A stretch of DNA of 64,000 nucleotides from Arthrobacter globiformis NBRC 12137 (lineage in GTDB: Bacteria > Actinomycetota > Actinomycetes > Actinomycetales > Micrococcaceae): positions 62,001 to 126,000 of the forward strand of contig NZ_BAEG01000083.1 of assembly GCF_000238915.1 (NCBI RefSeq), given 5' to 3'. Position 1 is the stretch's first letter; the number at the start of each line of letters is the position of its first letter. A program made the translations under genes and the position numbers. Positions 43,802 through 50,734 of the stretch are shown piece after piece. Under the pieces are notes generated by a model, which saw only the letters and a program-made list of their open reading frames with translations, did not search any database and had not been told where the DNA came from.

Positions 43802-44797
43802 CTAATGCGCGACGGCGGCGGGCTGCTGACGGCCCTGCGCCACCTGGCTCTGGCCGAGGGCGTAGCCTTCCTTCTTGGGCAGCACGTGGCGGCGCAGGTA
43901 ATCCTGGTTGCTGGCCGTCACGGAGAGGCCGTCGCCGCCGTAGTGCTCAGTGCAGAGGATGCCCTGGAAGCCCACAGAGAGGGCCACCTTGAACGCCTCG
44001 CGGTAGTTGATCAGGCCGCTTTCCATGGGGGCAGGCATGGCAACATACATGTCGCGTGCCACGTCCTCGTCACGGATGTAGTTCTTCATGTGCCAATAGT
44101 TGGAGTACGGCAGGGTCTTGGCAACCATTTCCCGCCAGTCCTCGATCGGCCGGTGCAGGCGGATCAGGTTGCCCAGATCTGGGTTGAGGCCGACGTTCGA
44201 CAGGCCGATGTCCTGGACGAACTGCACGGAGGAGTCCGCGGTGCCGATGTAGGTGTCCTCGTACATCTCGAGCGAGAGCAGGACGCCCACCTCTGCCGCG
44301 TGGCGGCCAAGCTCCTGGAAACGGGCGACGGCGTTATTCCAGGCGTCCTTGTCGCCGACCGGGTCCTTGTAGCCTTCGACGGTCCAGAACCAGAGCTGCT
44401 TCTGCTGTTCCGGGGTGATGGCCTGGTGCAGGCCGAAGGAAACCACTTCGCAGCCGAGTTCAGCGGCGGCGTCGATCGTGCGGTGGCTGTAGGCCAGGTT
44501 GTCCTCCCACTTGCCCTCCTCGATCACGCTCTGGCGGATGGCGGAGATGACCGGGATGCCGATGCCGACGCTCTCCGCACTCTGCTTGAACTCGGCGAGG
44601 CGCTGCTTGCTGAGGTCGCCGGGACGGACCCAGCTGTCGGTGAGGTCGGCGTTGGCGAAGCCAGCTTCCTTGACCTCCGTGAAGACCTCCGCCCAGGCGG
44701 AGGCGTCAGCGTCGTTGATGTGGGTGCCTTGGGCGTCAACGCCCGGGAACTGCAGCAGTGCCGCGGTGATGGGCCAGTTGTCGGCGGTGTAAGCCAT
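43802..44797 (-). CDS. Sugar phosphate isomerase/epimerase (AP-endonuclease-2-like TIM barrel)
   Basis: 331 residues from ATG 44797, with GGGAG eight bases upstream; a GTG at 44806 overlaps this site. It is a xylose-isomerase-like barrel with metal-ligand-type residues in LLSLEMYEDTYIG, NVGLNPDLGNLIR, YWHMKNYIRDE and GILCTEHYGGDGL. It is the first gene of the operon under the TTGACA/TCCTATAGGA promoter. In the Brucella erythritol pathway the EryC step (L-erythrulose-1-phosphate to D-erythrulose-4-phosphate) belongs to this fold, so a tetrulose or tetrulose-phosphate epimerase is plausible. Confidence 0.83.
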   Translation of the reverse strand: MAYTADNWPITAALLQFPGVDAQGTHINDADASAWAEVFTEVKEAGFANADLTDSWVRPGDLSKQRLAEFKQSAESVGIGIPVISAIRQSVIEEGKWEDNLAYSHRTIDAAAELGCEVVSFGLHQAITPEQQKQLWFWTVEGYKDPVGDKDAWNNAVARFQELGRHAAEVGVLLSLEMYEDTYIGTADSSVQFVQDIGLSNVGLNPDLGNLIRLHRPIEDWREMVAKTLPYSNYWHMKNYIRDEDVARDMYVAMPAPMESGLINYREAFKVALSVGFQGILCTEHYGGDGLSVTASNQDYLRRHVLPKKEGYALGQSQVAQGRQQPAAVAH

Positions 44798-44824
44798 GGT
44801 GTTCACTCCCTCGTGGATCCTGTT

Positions 44825-44859
44825 TCCTATAGGATTTACTATCTAGTAGGAGTTGTCAA
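44825..44859 (-). promoter_or_regulatory. Operon promoter with operator TCCTATAGGA over the -10 region
   Basis: Minus-strand TTGACA (44854-44859) lies upstream of the perfect 10-bp palindrome TCCTATAGGA (44825-44834), which covers the expected -10 position (17-bp spacing gives AATCCT). Binding there should block transcription of the C4-sugar operon. Confidence 0.6.
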
Positions 44860-44906
44860 GGTCACACCCACTTCCACTGCAAGCCACGATTGTTGGCCAT
44901 CGAAGA

Positions 44907-44916
44907 TCCTATAGGG
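44907..44916. promoter_or_regulatory. Second operator-like site TCCTATAGGG
   Basis: TCCTATAGGG, 48 bases upstream of the -35 of the C4-sugar operon. A weaker CCCTATAG lies at 44953-44960. With the site at 44825 this could allow looping or cooperative binding. Confidence 0.5.
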
Positions 44917-44996
44917 GTGATGTCCGCCTGTGAAGGGCCCTCACTCTCGAGGCCCTATAGTCGTTGCACCTTCCACGCTACGCCTCACCCAACTAG

Positions 44997-45044
44997 GTAG
45001 CAGCAGAGGGCGTTCCCACGGCTGGGAACGCCCTCTGCTGCTAC
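44997..45044. repeat. 22-bp-arm perfect hairpin, same core as the one at 2135
   Basis: Arms 44997-45018 and 45023-45044 are perfectly complementary around a CGGC loop. The arm begins GTAGCAGCAGAGGGCGTT, close to the 2135 hairpin core. It lies just after the gntR stop and may terminate that transcript, but there is no U-tract. Confidence 0.8.
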
Positions 45045-45081
45045 TTACTTGGGGTGTGCTGTCGCTACCGCGCGGGTGCCG

Positions 45082-45813
45082 CTACTCCTCCGGGGCGTCC
45101 GCCATGGCGCGCTCGCGGACCTTCTGGATGTGGGCCGCCATGGCGGCTTCGGCCTTCTCGGGGTCGCCGCTGGACAAAGCGTCCAGGACGGACTGGTGCT
45201 CGGCGATGGCATTCTCGGCGTCGGTGATCCCCACTCCGCCGAAAAGCCGGAAGCGTTGGACCTGTCCCCCGAGTGCAGCATAAGCGCCGACGAGGAACTG
45301 GTTGTCCGTCTGCTGGGCAATCAGCTGGTGGAATTGCTCGTCGGCCTCGAGGTAGTCCTTGTACTCGGCAAAGGACGGGCCGCGCGGCGCCGACTTCAGG
45401 TCGGTGACCGTTTGCTCAAGCTCGGCGAGACGATGCGGGTTCAGGCGCGCGCAGGCAAGCCGGGCGTTGACCGGCTCGATCGCGAGGCGGGCCTCCATGA
45501 GATCCGCAAAGTCCTCCCGGGTGAACACCGGCGCCACGCGGTAACCCTTGAGCGCCACCCTGCGCACCATGCCGGTGTGTTCCAGCCGGGCCAATGCTTC
45601 GCGGACGGGGGTCGGGGAAACGTCCAGCTCGCGGGCAGTACCGTCGATGCTGACGGCCGCCCCTGGTTCCAGCCGGCCGTCCATGAGCGAGGCCAGAAGC
45701 TCCTCGTAGACGTGGTCGGCCAGGACCTGGCGGCTGACAGTCCGGCCCGCTTTGCGCCCGGTCGGATCCTCGGGCCGGCTGCCGGCGCGGGTGCCGTTGG
45801 ACGCTTTTTGCAT
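45082..45813 (-). CDS. GntR-family (FCD) regulator of the C4-sugar operon
   Basis: 243 residues. After a charged N-terminus the winged helix spans about residues 28-95 (VYEELLASLMDGRLEPGAAVSIDGTARELDVSPTPVREALARLEHTGMV). It is followed by an FCD domain (DFADLMEARLAIEPVNARLACARL, DEQFHQLIAQQTDNQFL, AIAEHQSVLDALSSGDPEKAEAAMAAHI) with the Asp/His metal-type positions. A TAGGAT hexamer six bases before the ATG (leaderless) is embedded in TCCTATAGGG, the same palindrome as at the operon promoter. Autorepression and repression of the operon at 37099-44797 are therefore likely. Confidence 0.9.
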   Translation of the reverse strand: MQKASNGTRAGSRPEDPTGRKAGRTVSRQVLADHVYEELLASLMDGRLEPGAAVSIDGTARELDVSPTPVREALARLEHTGMVRRVALKGYRVAPVFTREDFADLMEARLAIEPVNARLACARLNPHRLAELEQTVTDLKSAPRGPSFAEYKDYLEADEQFHQLIAQQTDNQFLVGAYAALGGQVQRFRLFGGVGITDAENAIAEHQSVLDALSSGDPEKAEAAMAAHIQKVRERAMADAPEE

Positions 45814-45819
45814 GATCAG

Positions 45820-45830
45820 ATCCTATAGGG
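45820..45830 (-). promoter_or_regulatory. Overlapping -10 and operator of gntR
   Basis: Plus-strand TCCTATAGGG (45821-45830). On the minus strand the same bases form TAGGAT (45820-45825), six bases before the gntR ATG at 45813. Confidence 0.55.
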
Positions 45831-45865
45831 ACGCCTCAGGGAAGCATGGCACGCTCAGGCAGACG

Positions 45866-46354
45866 TTACGGCGCACACTTGACCTTGCCGCCGCTGCTGA
45901 CGACGCCAAGGGTCCATTCTGCGGTGGCTTTCTGACCGTCCAAGAAGGTGGCGGTCACGCGAACTGTCATTGGGTTTGCGCCGGCGTTGGCAATGACGAT
46001 GGGCGAGGTCTCGGTCAATGTGAACGTCTGCGCGTTGAGGTCGGCGAGGTACTCGATGGCGAGTGGGCTGTAGGTCCCGTTGGTCCGCCGGGCAATACTG
46101 AGCAGCGTGGGCGCCTGGGTAGAACTTACCGCGAGGGTCGCAGTCTTTTCGTTCGTGCTGGGCGTGCAGGCCAACGCTATTGACGGGGAACCCCAGTTGG
46201 CAGCAACGGAGACTGACGTCGTCGCCGTTGCTGACTGTTGCCACAGTGCGACGGCGGCCGTGCCGCCAATGCCCAGCAGCACCGTCAGCATGCAAGCGAA
46301 AAGCGCCAGCATGGCGCCGGGAACCTTGGCATGAACGACGTCCGGGGGTTTCAT
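45866..46354 (-). CDS. Exported/membrane-anchored protein of the SipW cluster
   Basis: 162 residues from ATG 46354, whose ATGA overlaps the signal-peptidase stop. One N-terminal hydrophobic segment (VPGAMLALFACMLTVLLGIGGTAAVALWQQSATATTSVSVAANW) resembles a SipW-type signal: a hydrophobic stretch followed by (A/S)LW. The rest is beta-rich, Thr/Ala/Val-rich with two Cys (ALACTPS, KVKCAP). The order and coupling to the signal peptidase suggest it is a substrate or assembly partner of the extracellular fibre-like proteins encoded upstream. No named family is recognised. Confidence 0.75.
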   Translation of the reverse strand: MKPPDVVHAKVPGAMLALFACMLTVLLGIGGTAAVALWQQSATATTSVSVAANWGSPSIALACTPSTNEKTATLAVSSTQAPTLLSIARRTNGTYSPLAIEYLADLNAQTFTLTETSPIVIANAGANPMTVRVTATFLDGQKATAEWTLGVVSSGGKVKCAP

Positions 46355-47022
46355 GCCGCTGCACCTGCTTCGCGGCGCCGGCTGCGGATGTGCCGGAAGA
46401 TGAGCAGGGCACCGTAGCCGATGAGGCCGGCAGCACCCACCGACATCCAAAGGCCGCGGTCTGAGTTCCCCAGCGCGTTGGCCACGTAGCCCACATACGG
46501 GACGGCGTAGAAGAGCTTGCCCTTCACCTGCGGCTCGCGGACAGGATCGGGATCGGTGATGTCGTTGTTGTCACCCTTGGTGATGAGGGTCTTCTCCCCC
46601 GTTTGCGTGGTTCCAAAGCCAATGATGCGGTGAGACTCCACTGCAGGCTTTCCCGACTCCAGCTGGAACGTGATGACATCCCCGGCCTTCAGTTCGCTGA
46701 AAGCGGCGGGCTTGACCACCAGGTAGGTGCCCGGCGAGTACTTGGGCGCCATCGAGTTCGTCAGCACCGCGTAGGTCTGGGAGCCCGTGGCCTTGGGAAC
46801 CAGGATGAGCACCAGAGCAGCAAAAACCGCGACTATCAGCAGCACGAAGTTGACGGTTCTGCCTACGGCCGCGAGCCACTGGACAGCCCGGCGGCCGCCG
46901 CGGACGGAACTCTTGGAACCACCAGCCGCCGAACCGGCCCGGCCGGCCTCGCCGGAATCCGGACCGTCAGCCCGACCGGCAACTGCCAGGTCCGCCGTCG
47001 GAAGAATACTAGGCGCAGCCAC
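46351..47022 (-). CDS. sipW: SipW-type (ER/archaeal-type) signal peptidase I
   Basis: 223 residues. After an N-terminal disordered Ala/Gly/Ser region comes a membrane helix at about 57-76 (VNFVLLIVAVFAALVLILVP). The catalytic Ser90 is in VLTNSMAPKYSPGTYLVV. His131 in VESHRIIGFG replaces the Lys of bacterial SPase I. The GDNND box (150-154) and the final membrane helix LWMSVGAAGLIGYGALLIF near 192-210 complete the ER-type (SipW) pattern. It is translationally coupled at both ends: the start overlaps the upstream exported protein gene by 14 bases, and its stop overlaps the next start. It should cleave the alternate-type signals of the exported proteins of this cluster. Confidence 0.92.
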   Translation of the reverse strand: MAAPSILPTADLAVAGRADGPDSGEAGRAGSAAGGSKSSVRGGRRAVQWLAAVGRTVNFVLLIVAVFAALVLILVPKATGSQTYAVLTNSMAPKYSPGTYLVVKPAAFSELKAGDVITFQLESGKPAVESHRIIGFGTTQTGEKTLITKGDNNDITDPDPVREPQVKGKLFYAVPYVGYVANALGNSDRGLWMSVGAAGLIGYGALLIFRHIRSRRREAGAAA

Positions 47023-47614
47023 TGGGCACCCCGCAGAGCTGCGTGGCGGAGAGGGGAATCGTGATGGTCACGGATTGTCCTTTCACGGTGGCTGGAGCGT
47101 TGGAGGCGAGCTTGACTTCAAAACACAGGGTTGTGCTGGCCAGTTTTGTGACGGCCACCGGTGCTAGTCCGGAAGCAGTGATGTTGGTGTAAGCCGTTGT
47201 GCCGCAGGCGGCGGCATTTGCCGCGAACTTAGCGCTGACAGTGAGATATTGCGCCAAATCACCCGGCGCAACATTGCTCTTTGCCGCCGGGCCCGTGGCG
47301 ACGTTGAGGTTGAACTGGCCTCCGGCGTCGGAACTGTTGGTAACTGCAACGTTGGAGTAGACAGCGCTTCCCGGCGTCAGCGAACCGGACGGATTTACTG
47401 ACACGATTGCCGACTGTCCCCCTGCCAGGGTCATGTTGGTCGACGGCGTTGAGGGTCCCGAGAGGTTCACGTCGAACGAGGCTGATGTCACGGTTCCGGG
47501 TGCCGCGGAGGCAGCAGCAGACCAGAGTGCGTAGCTGCCCTGAACGGTCAGGAGGCCCAGGAGCACTGCCGCGGCGACAACTGCCGCGGCCCGCAGGTGG
47601 CGCGGGATGCCCAT
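47009..47614 (-). CDS. SipW-dependent-type exported protein
   Basis: 201 residues. The signal region (RHLRAAAVVAAAVLLGLLTVQGSYALWSAAASA) has the SipW-type pattern: long hydrophobic core ending G-S-Y-A-L-W. The mature part is beta-rich (FDVNLSGPSTPSTNMTLAGGQSAIVSVNPSGSLTPGSAVYSNVAVTNSS), with four Cys including a C-terminal CGVPSGCA, similar in general look to TasA/camelysin-like surface proteins. The ribosome site is AGGAGGAACC before the ATG. Its 3' end overlaps the signal peptidase gene, supporting joint expression. Confidence 0.85.
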   Translation of the reverse strand: MGIPRHLRAAAVVAAAVLLGLLTVQGSYALWSAAASAAPGTVTSASFDVNLSGPSTPSTNMTLAGGQSAIVSVNPSGSLTPGSAVYSNVAVTNSSDAGGQFNLNVATGPAAKSNVAPGDLAQYLTVSAKFAANAAACGTTAYTNITASGLAPVAVTKLASTTLCFEVKLASNAPATVKGQSVTITIPLSATQLCGVPSGCA

Positions 47615-47655
47615 GGTTCCTCCTGACCCTCATTCGATAACTGCCGACGTTTGGA

Positions 47656-47685
47656 CTTCCGGCCGCCCTAAGCGACGGCCGGAAG
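47656..47685 (-). terminator. Hairpin between the first exported-protein gene and the rest of the SipW cluster
   Basis: Arms CTTCCGGCCG (47656-47665) and CGGCCGGAAG (47676-47685), loop of 10. No long U-tract. It could be a partial terminator that keeps the first gene more highly expressed than the downstream peptidase genes. Confidence 0.55.
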
Positions 47686-47689
47686 CGGC

Positions 47690-48232
47690 TTAGGACAGAC
47701 CCGTCTGAGTGATCTGGTTCAGGGTGAAGGAAACCTCATTGAAGTCGTATTCCGCAGTCACGTCGTCGCGGCCTGCTGTGGCCCACTTGAATTCGAAGGT
47801 AATTTTGGCGGTGACCTTCTGGCTGGTCTTCAACGGGTTCGTAACCTCCGTACCCAGACCCGTTTCACCAACGGTCAGGACCGGGTCGGTGACAGTGACG
47901 TTGGCTGCCGTAAAGCCGTTATCCGGTGTAGCTCCCTCGGCGGCAACCTCTGCGGCCATCTTGTCGCCGGTCAGGGTCACGTCCAGAACCTGGGTGTAGG
48001 TGAGCTTGTCGCCGGGGACAACCTTGTAGTTGGCGATGTTGGTGATCGTAGCTCCGGTCCGGTCCTTCCAGACGCCGGTGGCGGCCACGACGTTCAGGTC
48101 ACCGGCGACGACAGTGCCGGGGGTGGCGGATTGGGATGCGTTCCAGGAGGCCAGGGTGCCGCCACCGCCCAGGAGCAGTGCAGCGCCAACGGCGATGGCG
48201 GCGGTTCCCTTGATCAGAGCGCTGTTCTTCAT
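47690..48232 (-). CDS. Alternate-type signal-peptide protein, TasA/camelysin-like
   Basis: 180 residues. N-terminus MKNSALIKGTAAIAVGAALLLGGGGTLASWNASQSA is the actinobacterial alternate-type signal peptide (hydrophobic core ending GGGTLASW) recognised by SipW-type peptidases. The mature part carries GTVVAGDLNVVAATGVWKD (the TasA-like AGxLxL start) and then a beta-sandwich-like pattern (YKVVPGDKLTYTQVLDVTLTGDKMAAEV, LKTSQKVTAKITFEFKWA). It is the first gene of the leftward cluster and probably the main surface subunit. Function as a fibre or S-layer-like matrix protein is inferred from TasA. Confidence 0.87.
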   Translation of the reverse strand: MKNSALIKGTAAIAVGAALLLGGGGTLASWNASQSATPGTVVAGDLNVVAATGVWKDRTGATITNIANYKVVPGDKLTYTQVLDVTLTGDKMAAEVAAEGATPDNGFTAANVTVTDPVLTVGETGLGTEVTNPLKTSQKVTAKITFEFKWATAGRDDVTAEYDFNEVSFTLNQITQTGLS

Positions 48233-48351
48233 GATGAGACCCTTCGGGGTAAATACTGAGTGGATTTCCTGCTGGACAAAACAATGCAGGGGCTAACTCA
48301 GGACTCCATGCGATAAAGGGTCAAGATTCACTCAAGAAAAAACGCCCGGTT

Positions 48352-48394
48352 AAACCACGGAAACCGCCCGGCGAACGGGCGGTTCCTGTGGTTT
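48352..48394 (-). terminator. Terminator of the Old Yellow Enzyme gene
   Basis: Nested hairpin AAACCAC...AACCGCCCG/CGGGCGGTT...GTGGTTT. On the minus strand a T6 run (48336-48341) follows about 10 bases after the stem. It ends the transcript of the gene at 48427. Confidence 0.8.
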
Positions 48395-48426
48395 CTTTAC
48401 GGAGGCTGAGCTAGACCAACATGAGC

Positions 48427-49500
48427 TTAGGCCGGCTGGTACACCGGGTAGTCGGTGTAACCCTGCGCGCCCTCGCCGTAGAACGTGGACTGGTCCGGTT
48501 CGTTCAGCGGCAGGCCTTCGCGCCAGCGGCGGGCAAGGTCCGGGTTGGCGATGGCGGGCCGGCCCACGACGACGGCGTCCGCGTGGCCGTCAGCCACGAG
48601 CGCCAGCGCTTCCTCGCGTGTGGTGATGACGCCGAAGCCGGTGTTGACCAGGAACGTGCCGTTGAAGCGTGACCGCAGGTCCTGCACCAGATCGCCGGTC
48701 GGGTCGGCGTGCAGGATGCTCAGGTAGGCCAGGTCCAGCGGGGCGATGGAGTTGACCAGCACCTCGTAAGTTGCCCGGACGTCGGCGGCGTCGGTCTCTT
48801 CGATGCCCTGGACGTTGTGTTCGGGCGAGATGCGGATTCCGACGCGGTTGGCGCCAAGGGCCTCAACGACGGCGTTCACCGTCTCAATGACGAAGCGGGC
48901 GCGGTTCTCGGGCGAACCGCCGTAGCTGTCGGTGCGGACGTTGGTGTTGGGCGCCAGGAACTCGTGGAGAAGGTAACCGTTGGCGGAGTGCAGCTCCACG
49001 CCGTCGAACCCTGCCTCAATAGCGTTGCGCGACGCCGTGACGATCTCCTCCCGGACAATAGGCAGCTCGTCAATGGAGAGCTCGTGCGGGAAGGGGTGCG
49101 CCTGCTTGCCTTTGTAGGTCCGCGTTTCACCTTCGACGGCAATGGCGCTGGGGGCCACGACGCGGTGGCCGCCGTTGATGTCCTCATGCGAGACGCGGCC
49201 GCCGTGCATGATCTGGGCGAATATACGGCCACCCTCGGCGTGGACGGCGTCGGTGACTTTCTTCCAGCCGGCGATCTGCTCGGGGGTCACCAGCCCGGGC
49301 TGTCCCGGGTAGGAGCGGCCGGCCTGGCTGGGGTAGGTTCCCTCGCTGACGATCAGGCCGAGCGAGGCACGCTGGCGGTAATGCTCCGCCACCAGGGGGC
49401 CGGGGACGCCTTCCACGCCGTTGCGAAGACGGGTCAGCGGGGCCATGACGAGGCGGTTGGAAAGTTCGAGCTCGCCGAGTGTCAGCGGGGAAAACAGCAT
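48427..49500 (-). CDS. Old Yellow Enzyme family alkene reductase (NADH:flavin oxidoreductase)
   Basis: 357 residues. Full OYE pattern: MLFSPLTLGELELSNRLVMAPLTRLRN, IVSEGTYPSQAGRSYPGQPGL, FAQIMHGGRVSHEDINGG, FDGVELHSANGYLLHEFLAPNTNVRTDSYGGSPENRARFVIETV, and the flavin-phosphate site GFGVITTREEALALVADGHADAVVVGRPAIANPDL. The His/Asn pair that binds substrate carbonyls is here the His of VELHSANGY plus Asn of the same motif. It is a classical N-ethylmaleimide-reductase-like enzyme (FMN, NAD(P)H) for activated alkenes or nitro compounds. It is single, with a good terminator. Confidence 0.94.
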   Translation of the reverse strand: MLFSPLTLGELELSNRLVMAPLTRLRNGVEGVPGPLVAEHYRQRASLGLIVSEGTYPSQAGRSYPGQPGLVTPEQIAGWKKVTDAVHAEGGRIFAQIMHGGRVSHEDINGGHRVVAPSAIAVEGETRTYKGKQAHPFPHELSIDELPIVREEIVTASRNAIEAGFDGVELHSANGYLLHEFLAPNTNVRTDSYGGSPENRARFVIETVNAVVEALGANRVGIRISPEHNVQGIEETDAADVRATYEVLVNSIAPLDLAYLSILHADPTGDLVQDLRSRFNGTFLVNTGFGVITTREEALALVADGHADAVVVGRPAIANPDLARRWREGLPLNEPDQSTFYGEGAQGYTDYPVYQPA

Positions 49501-49606
49501 GCGGAGTTCCTTTCAGAATGCATCAGGTTCACCAGCTCTAACTGCCTAGCGTGTGCAACTATTCCGGGTGTGTCCGAGTTCACCGTCCCAAGCACCTCAG
49601 GCATGG

Positions 49607-49639
49607 CGACGGCGGCACCGCAGTTGGGTGCCGCCGTCG
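49607..49639 (-). terminator. Hairpin terminator downstream of the butanediol dehydrogenase gene
   Basis: 13-bp arms CGACGGCGGCACC/GGTGCCGCCGTCG with a 7-base loop, 28 bases beyond the stop of the leftward dehydrogenase gene. Confidence 0.8.
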
Positions 49640-49666
49640 GACACTTCTGCTAATTGGCCCGTTCCC

Positions 49667-50722
49667 CTAGGGGTGAACGATGATTTTGACCGCGGTGTCG
49701 TTGTGGTTGATCAGGGTGTCGAATCCCTTGTCCACGAGGTCGTCCAATGCTATTCGTCCCGTGATGAAGGGTTTCAGATCCACCTTTCCGTCCTGGACCA
49801 GTTTGATGGCTGCGGCATGATCCCCCTTGTAAGCGATGGTGCCGCGAAGATCGATTTCCTTGAGCACAACCTTCTGCATGTCGACCGTGGCTGGGCGGCC
49901 CCAGATGGAAACGTTGACTACAACCCCCGCTGGCCTCACCACGTCGAGCATGCTGTCCAGCACCGCATTGACGCCGGCACACTCGAAGGCGGCGTCGGCT
50001 CCTTCCCCGGCGGTCAGTTCCAGCACCCGTGCTTTCACGTCCTCTTGGCTCGGATCGATGACATGGTGTGCGACGCCCGATGAGGCCGCTTTGTCCTTGC
50101 GGGCGGCGGACAGTTCCGTGACGATCGTTGTGATGCCGAGGCCCTTGAGCACCGCTGATGTCAGCAGGCCGATGGGCCCGGCACCGCCGACGACGGCCAC
50201 GTTCCCGGCAGTTAGGCCGCTGCGGCTGACTGCGTGGTACGCGACGGCCAAGGGCTCGATCAGCGCAGCTTCCTCCAGCGGAATGGAGCCCACGGGATGG
50301 ACCCAGCGCGAGTCGACCACGATTATTTCGCTGAGGCCACCCCCGCCGCCGCCCAGGCCGATGAACCCCATGCGGGTACAGAGGTTGTAGTTTCCGGCGC
50401 GGCAGGGCCCGCATTCATCACAGACGAAGTAAGGCTCAACCACCACACTGTCGCCAACCGACAGCCCGGACACCCCCTCCCCCAGTTGCGCGACGGTTCC
50501 GGAGAACTCATGGCCCATGGTGACGGGCGCCGCTTCACCCGTGAGCGGATGCGGATGTCCGGGTGATGGGATGAAGATGGGGCCCTCAAGGAATTCGTGC
50601 AGGTCGGTGCCGCAGATGCCGCACCAGGCCACGGCTATTTTGACCGCGCCCGGGCGCAGCTCCGGCTCCGGAACGTCCTCGATCCGAATGTCGCGCTGGC
50701 CGTGAAAACGTGCCGCTTTCAT
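49667..50722 (-). CDS. 2,3-butanediol dehydrogenase-type zinc alcohol dehydrogenase
   Basis: 351 residues. Zinc MDR motifs: catalytic WCGICGTDLHEFLEGPIFIP (the LHEFLEGP block is typical of (R,R)-2,3-butanediol dehydrogenases), GHEFSGTV, structural Cys cluster CDECGPCRAGNYNLC, NAD site GAGPIGLLT, then FECAGVNAVLDSML. It oxidises 2,3-butanediol, acetoin or another secondary alcohol with NAD. It begins 12 bases after the FMO gene stop, so both are likely one transcript, and it is governed by the regulator gene divergent to the FMO. The exact substrate is not proved. Confidence 0.88.
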   Translation of the reverse strand: MKAARFHGQRDIRIEDVPEPELRPGAVKIAVAWCGICGTDLHEFLEGPIFIPSPGHPHPLTGEAAPVTMGHEFSGTVAQLGEGVSGLSVGDSVVVEPYFVCDECGPCRAGNYNLCTRMGFIGLGGGGGGLSEIIVVDSRWVHPVGSIPLEEAALIEPLAVAYHAVSRSGLTAGNVAVVGGAGPIGLLTSAVLKGLGITTIVTELSAARKDKAASSGVAHHVIDPSQEDVKARVLELTAGEGADAAFECAGVNAVLDSMLDVVRPAGVVVNVSIWGRPATVDMQKVVLKEIDLRGTIAYKGDHAAAIKLVQDGKVDLKPFITGRIALDDLVDKGFDTLINHNDTAVKIIVHP

Positions 50723-50734
50723 GCCGTGCTCCTT

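Noticed and set aside
42015-43805. Open frame of 596 codons on the plus strand across the DhaK-DhaL gene
   Set aside because: Shadow of the kinase gene; no motifs.
44863-44901. 12-codon open frame on the minus strand (MANNRGLQWKWV) after a TAGGAT box, a possible leader peptide
   Set aside because: It is very short, has no conserved codon run, and a separate TTGACA promoter lies downstream; most likely chance.
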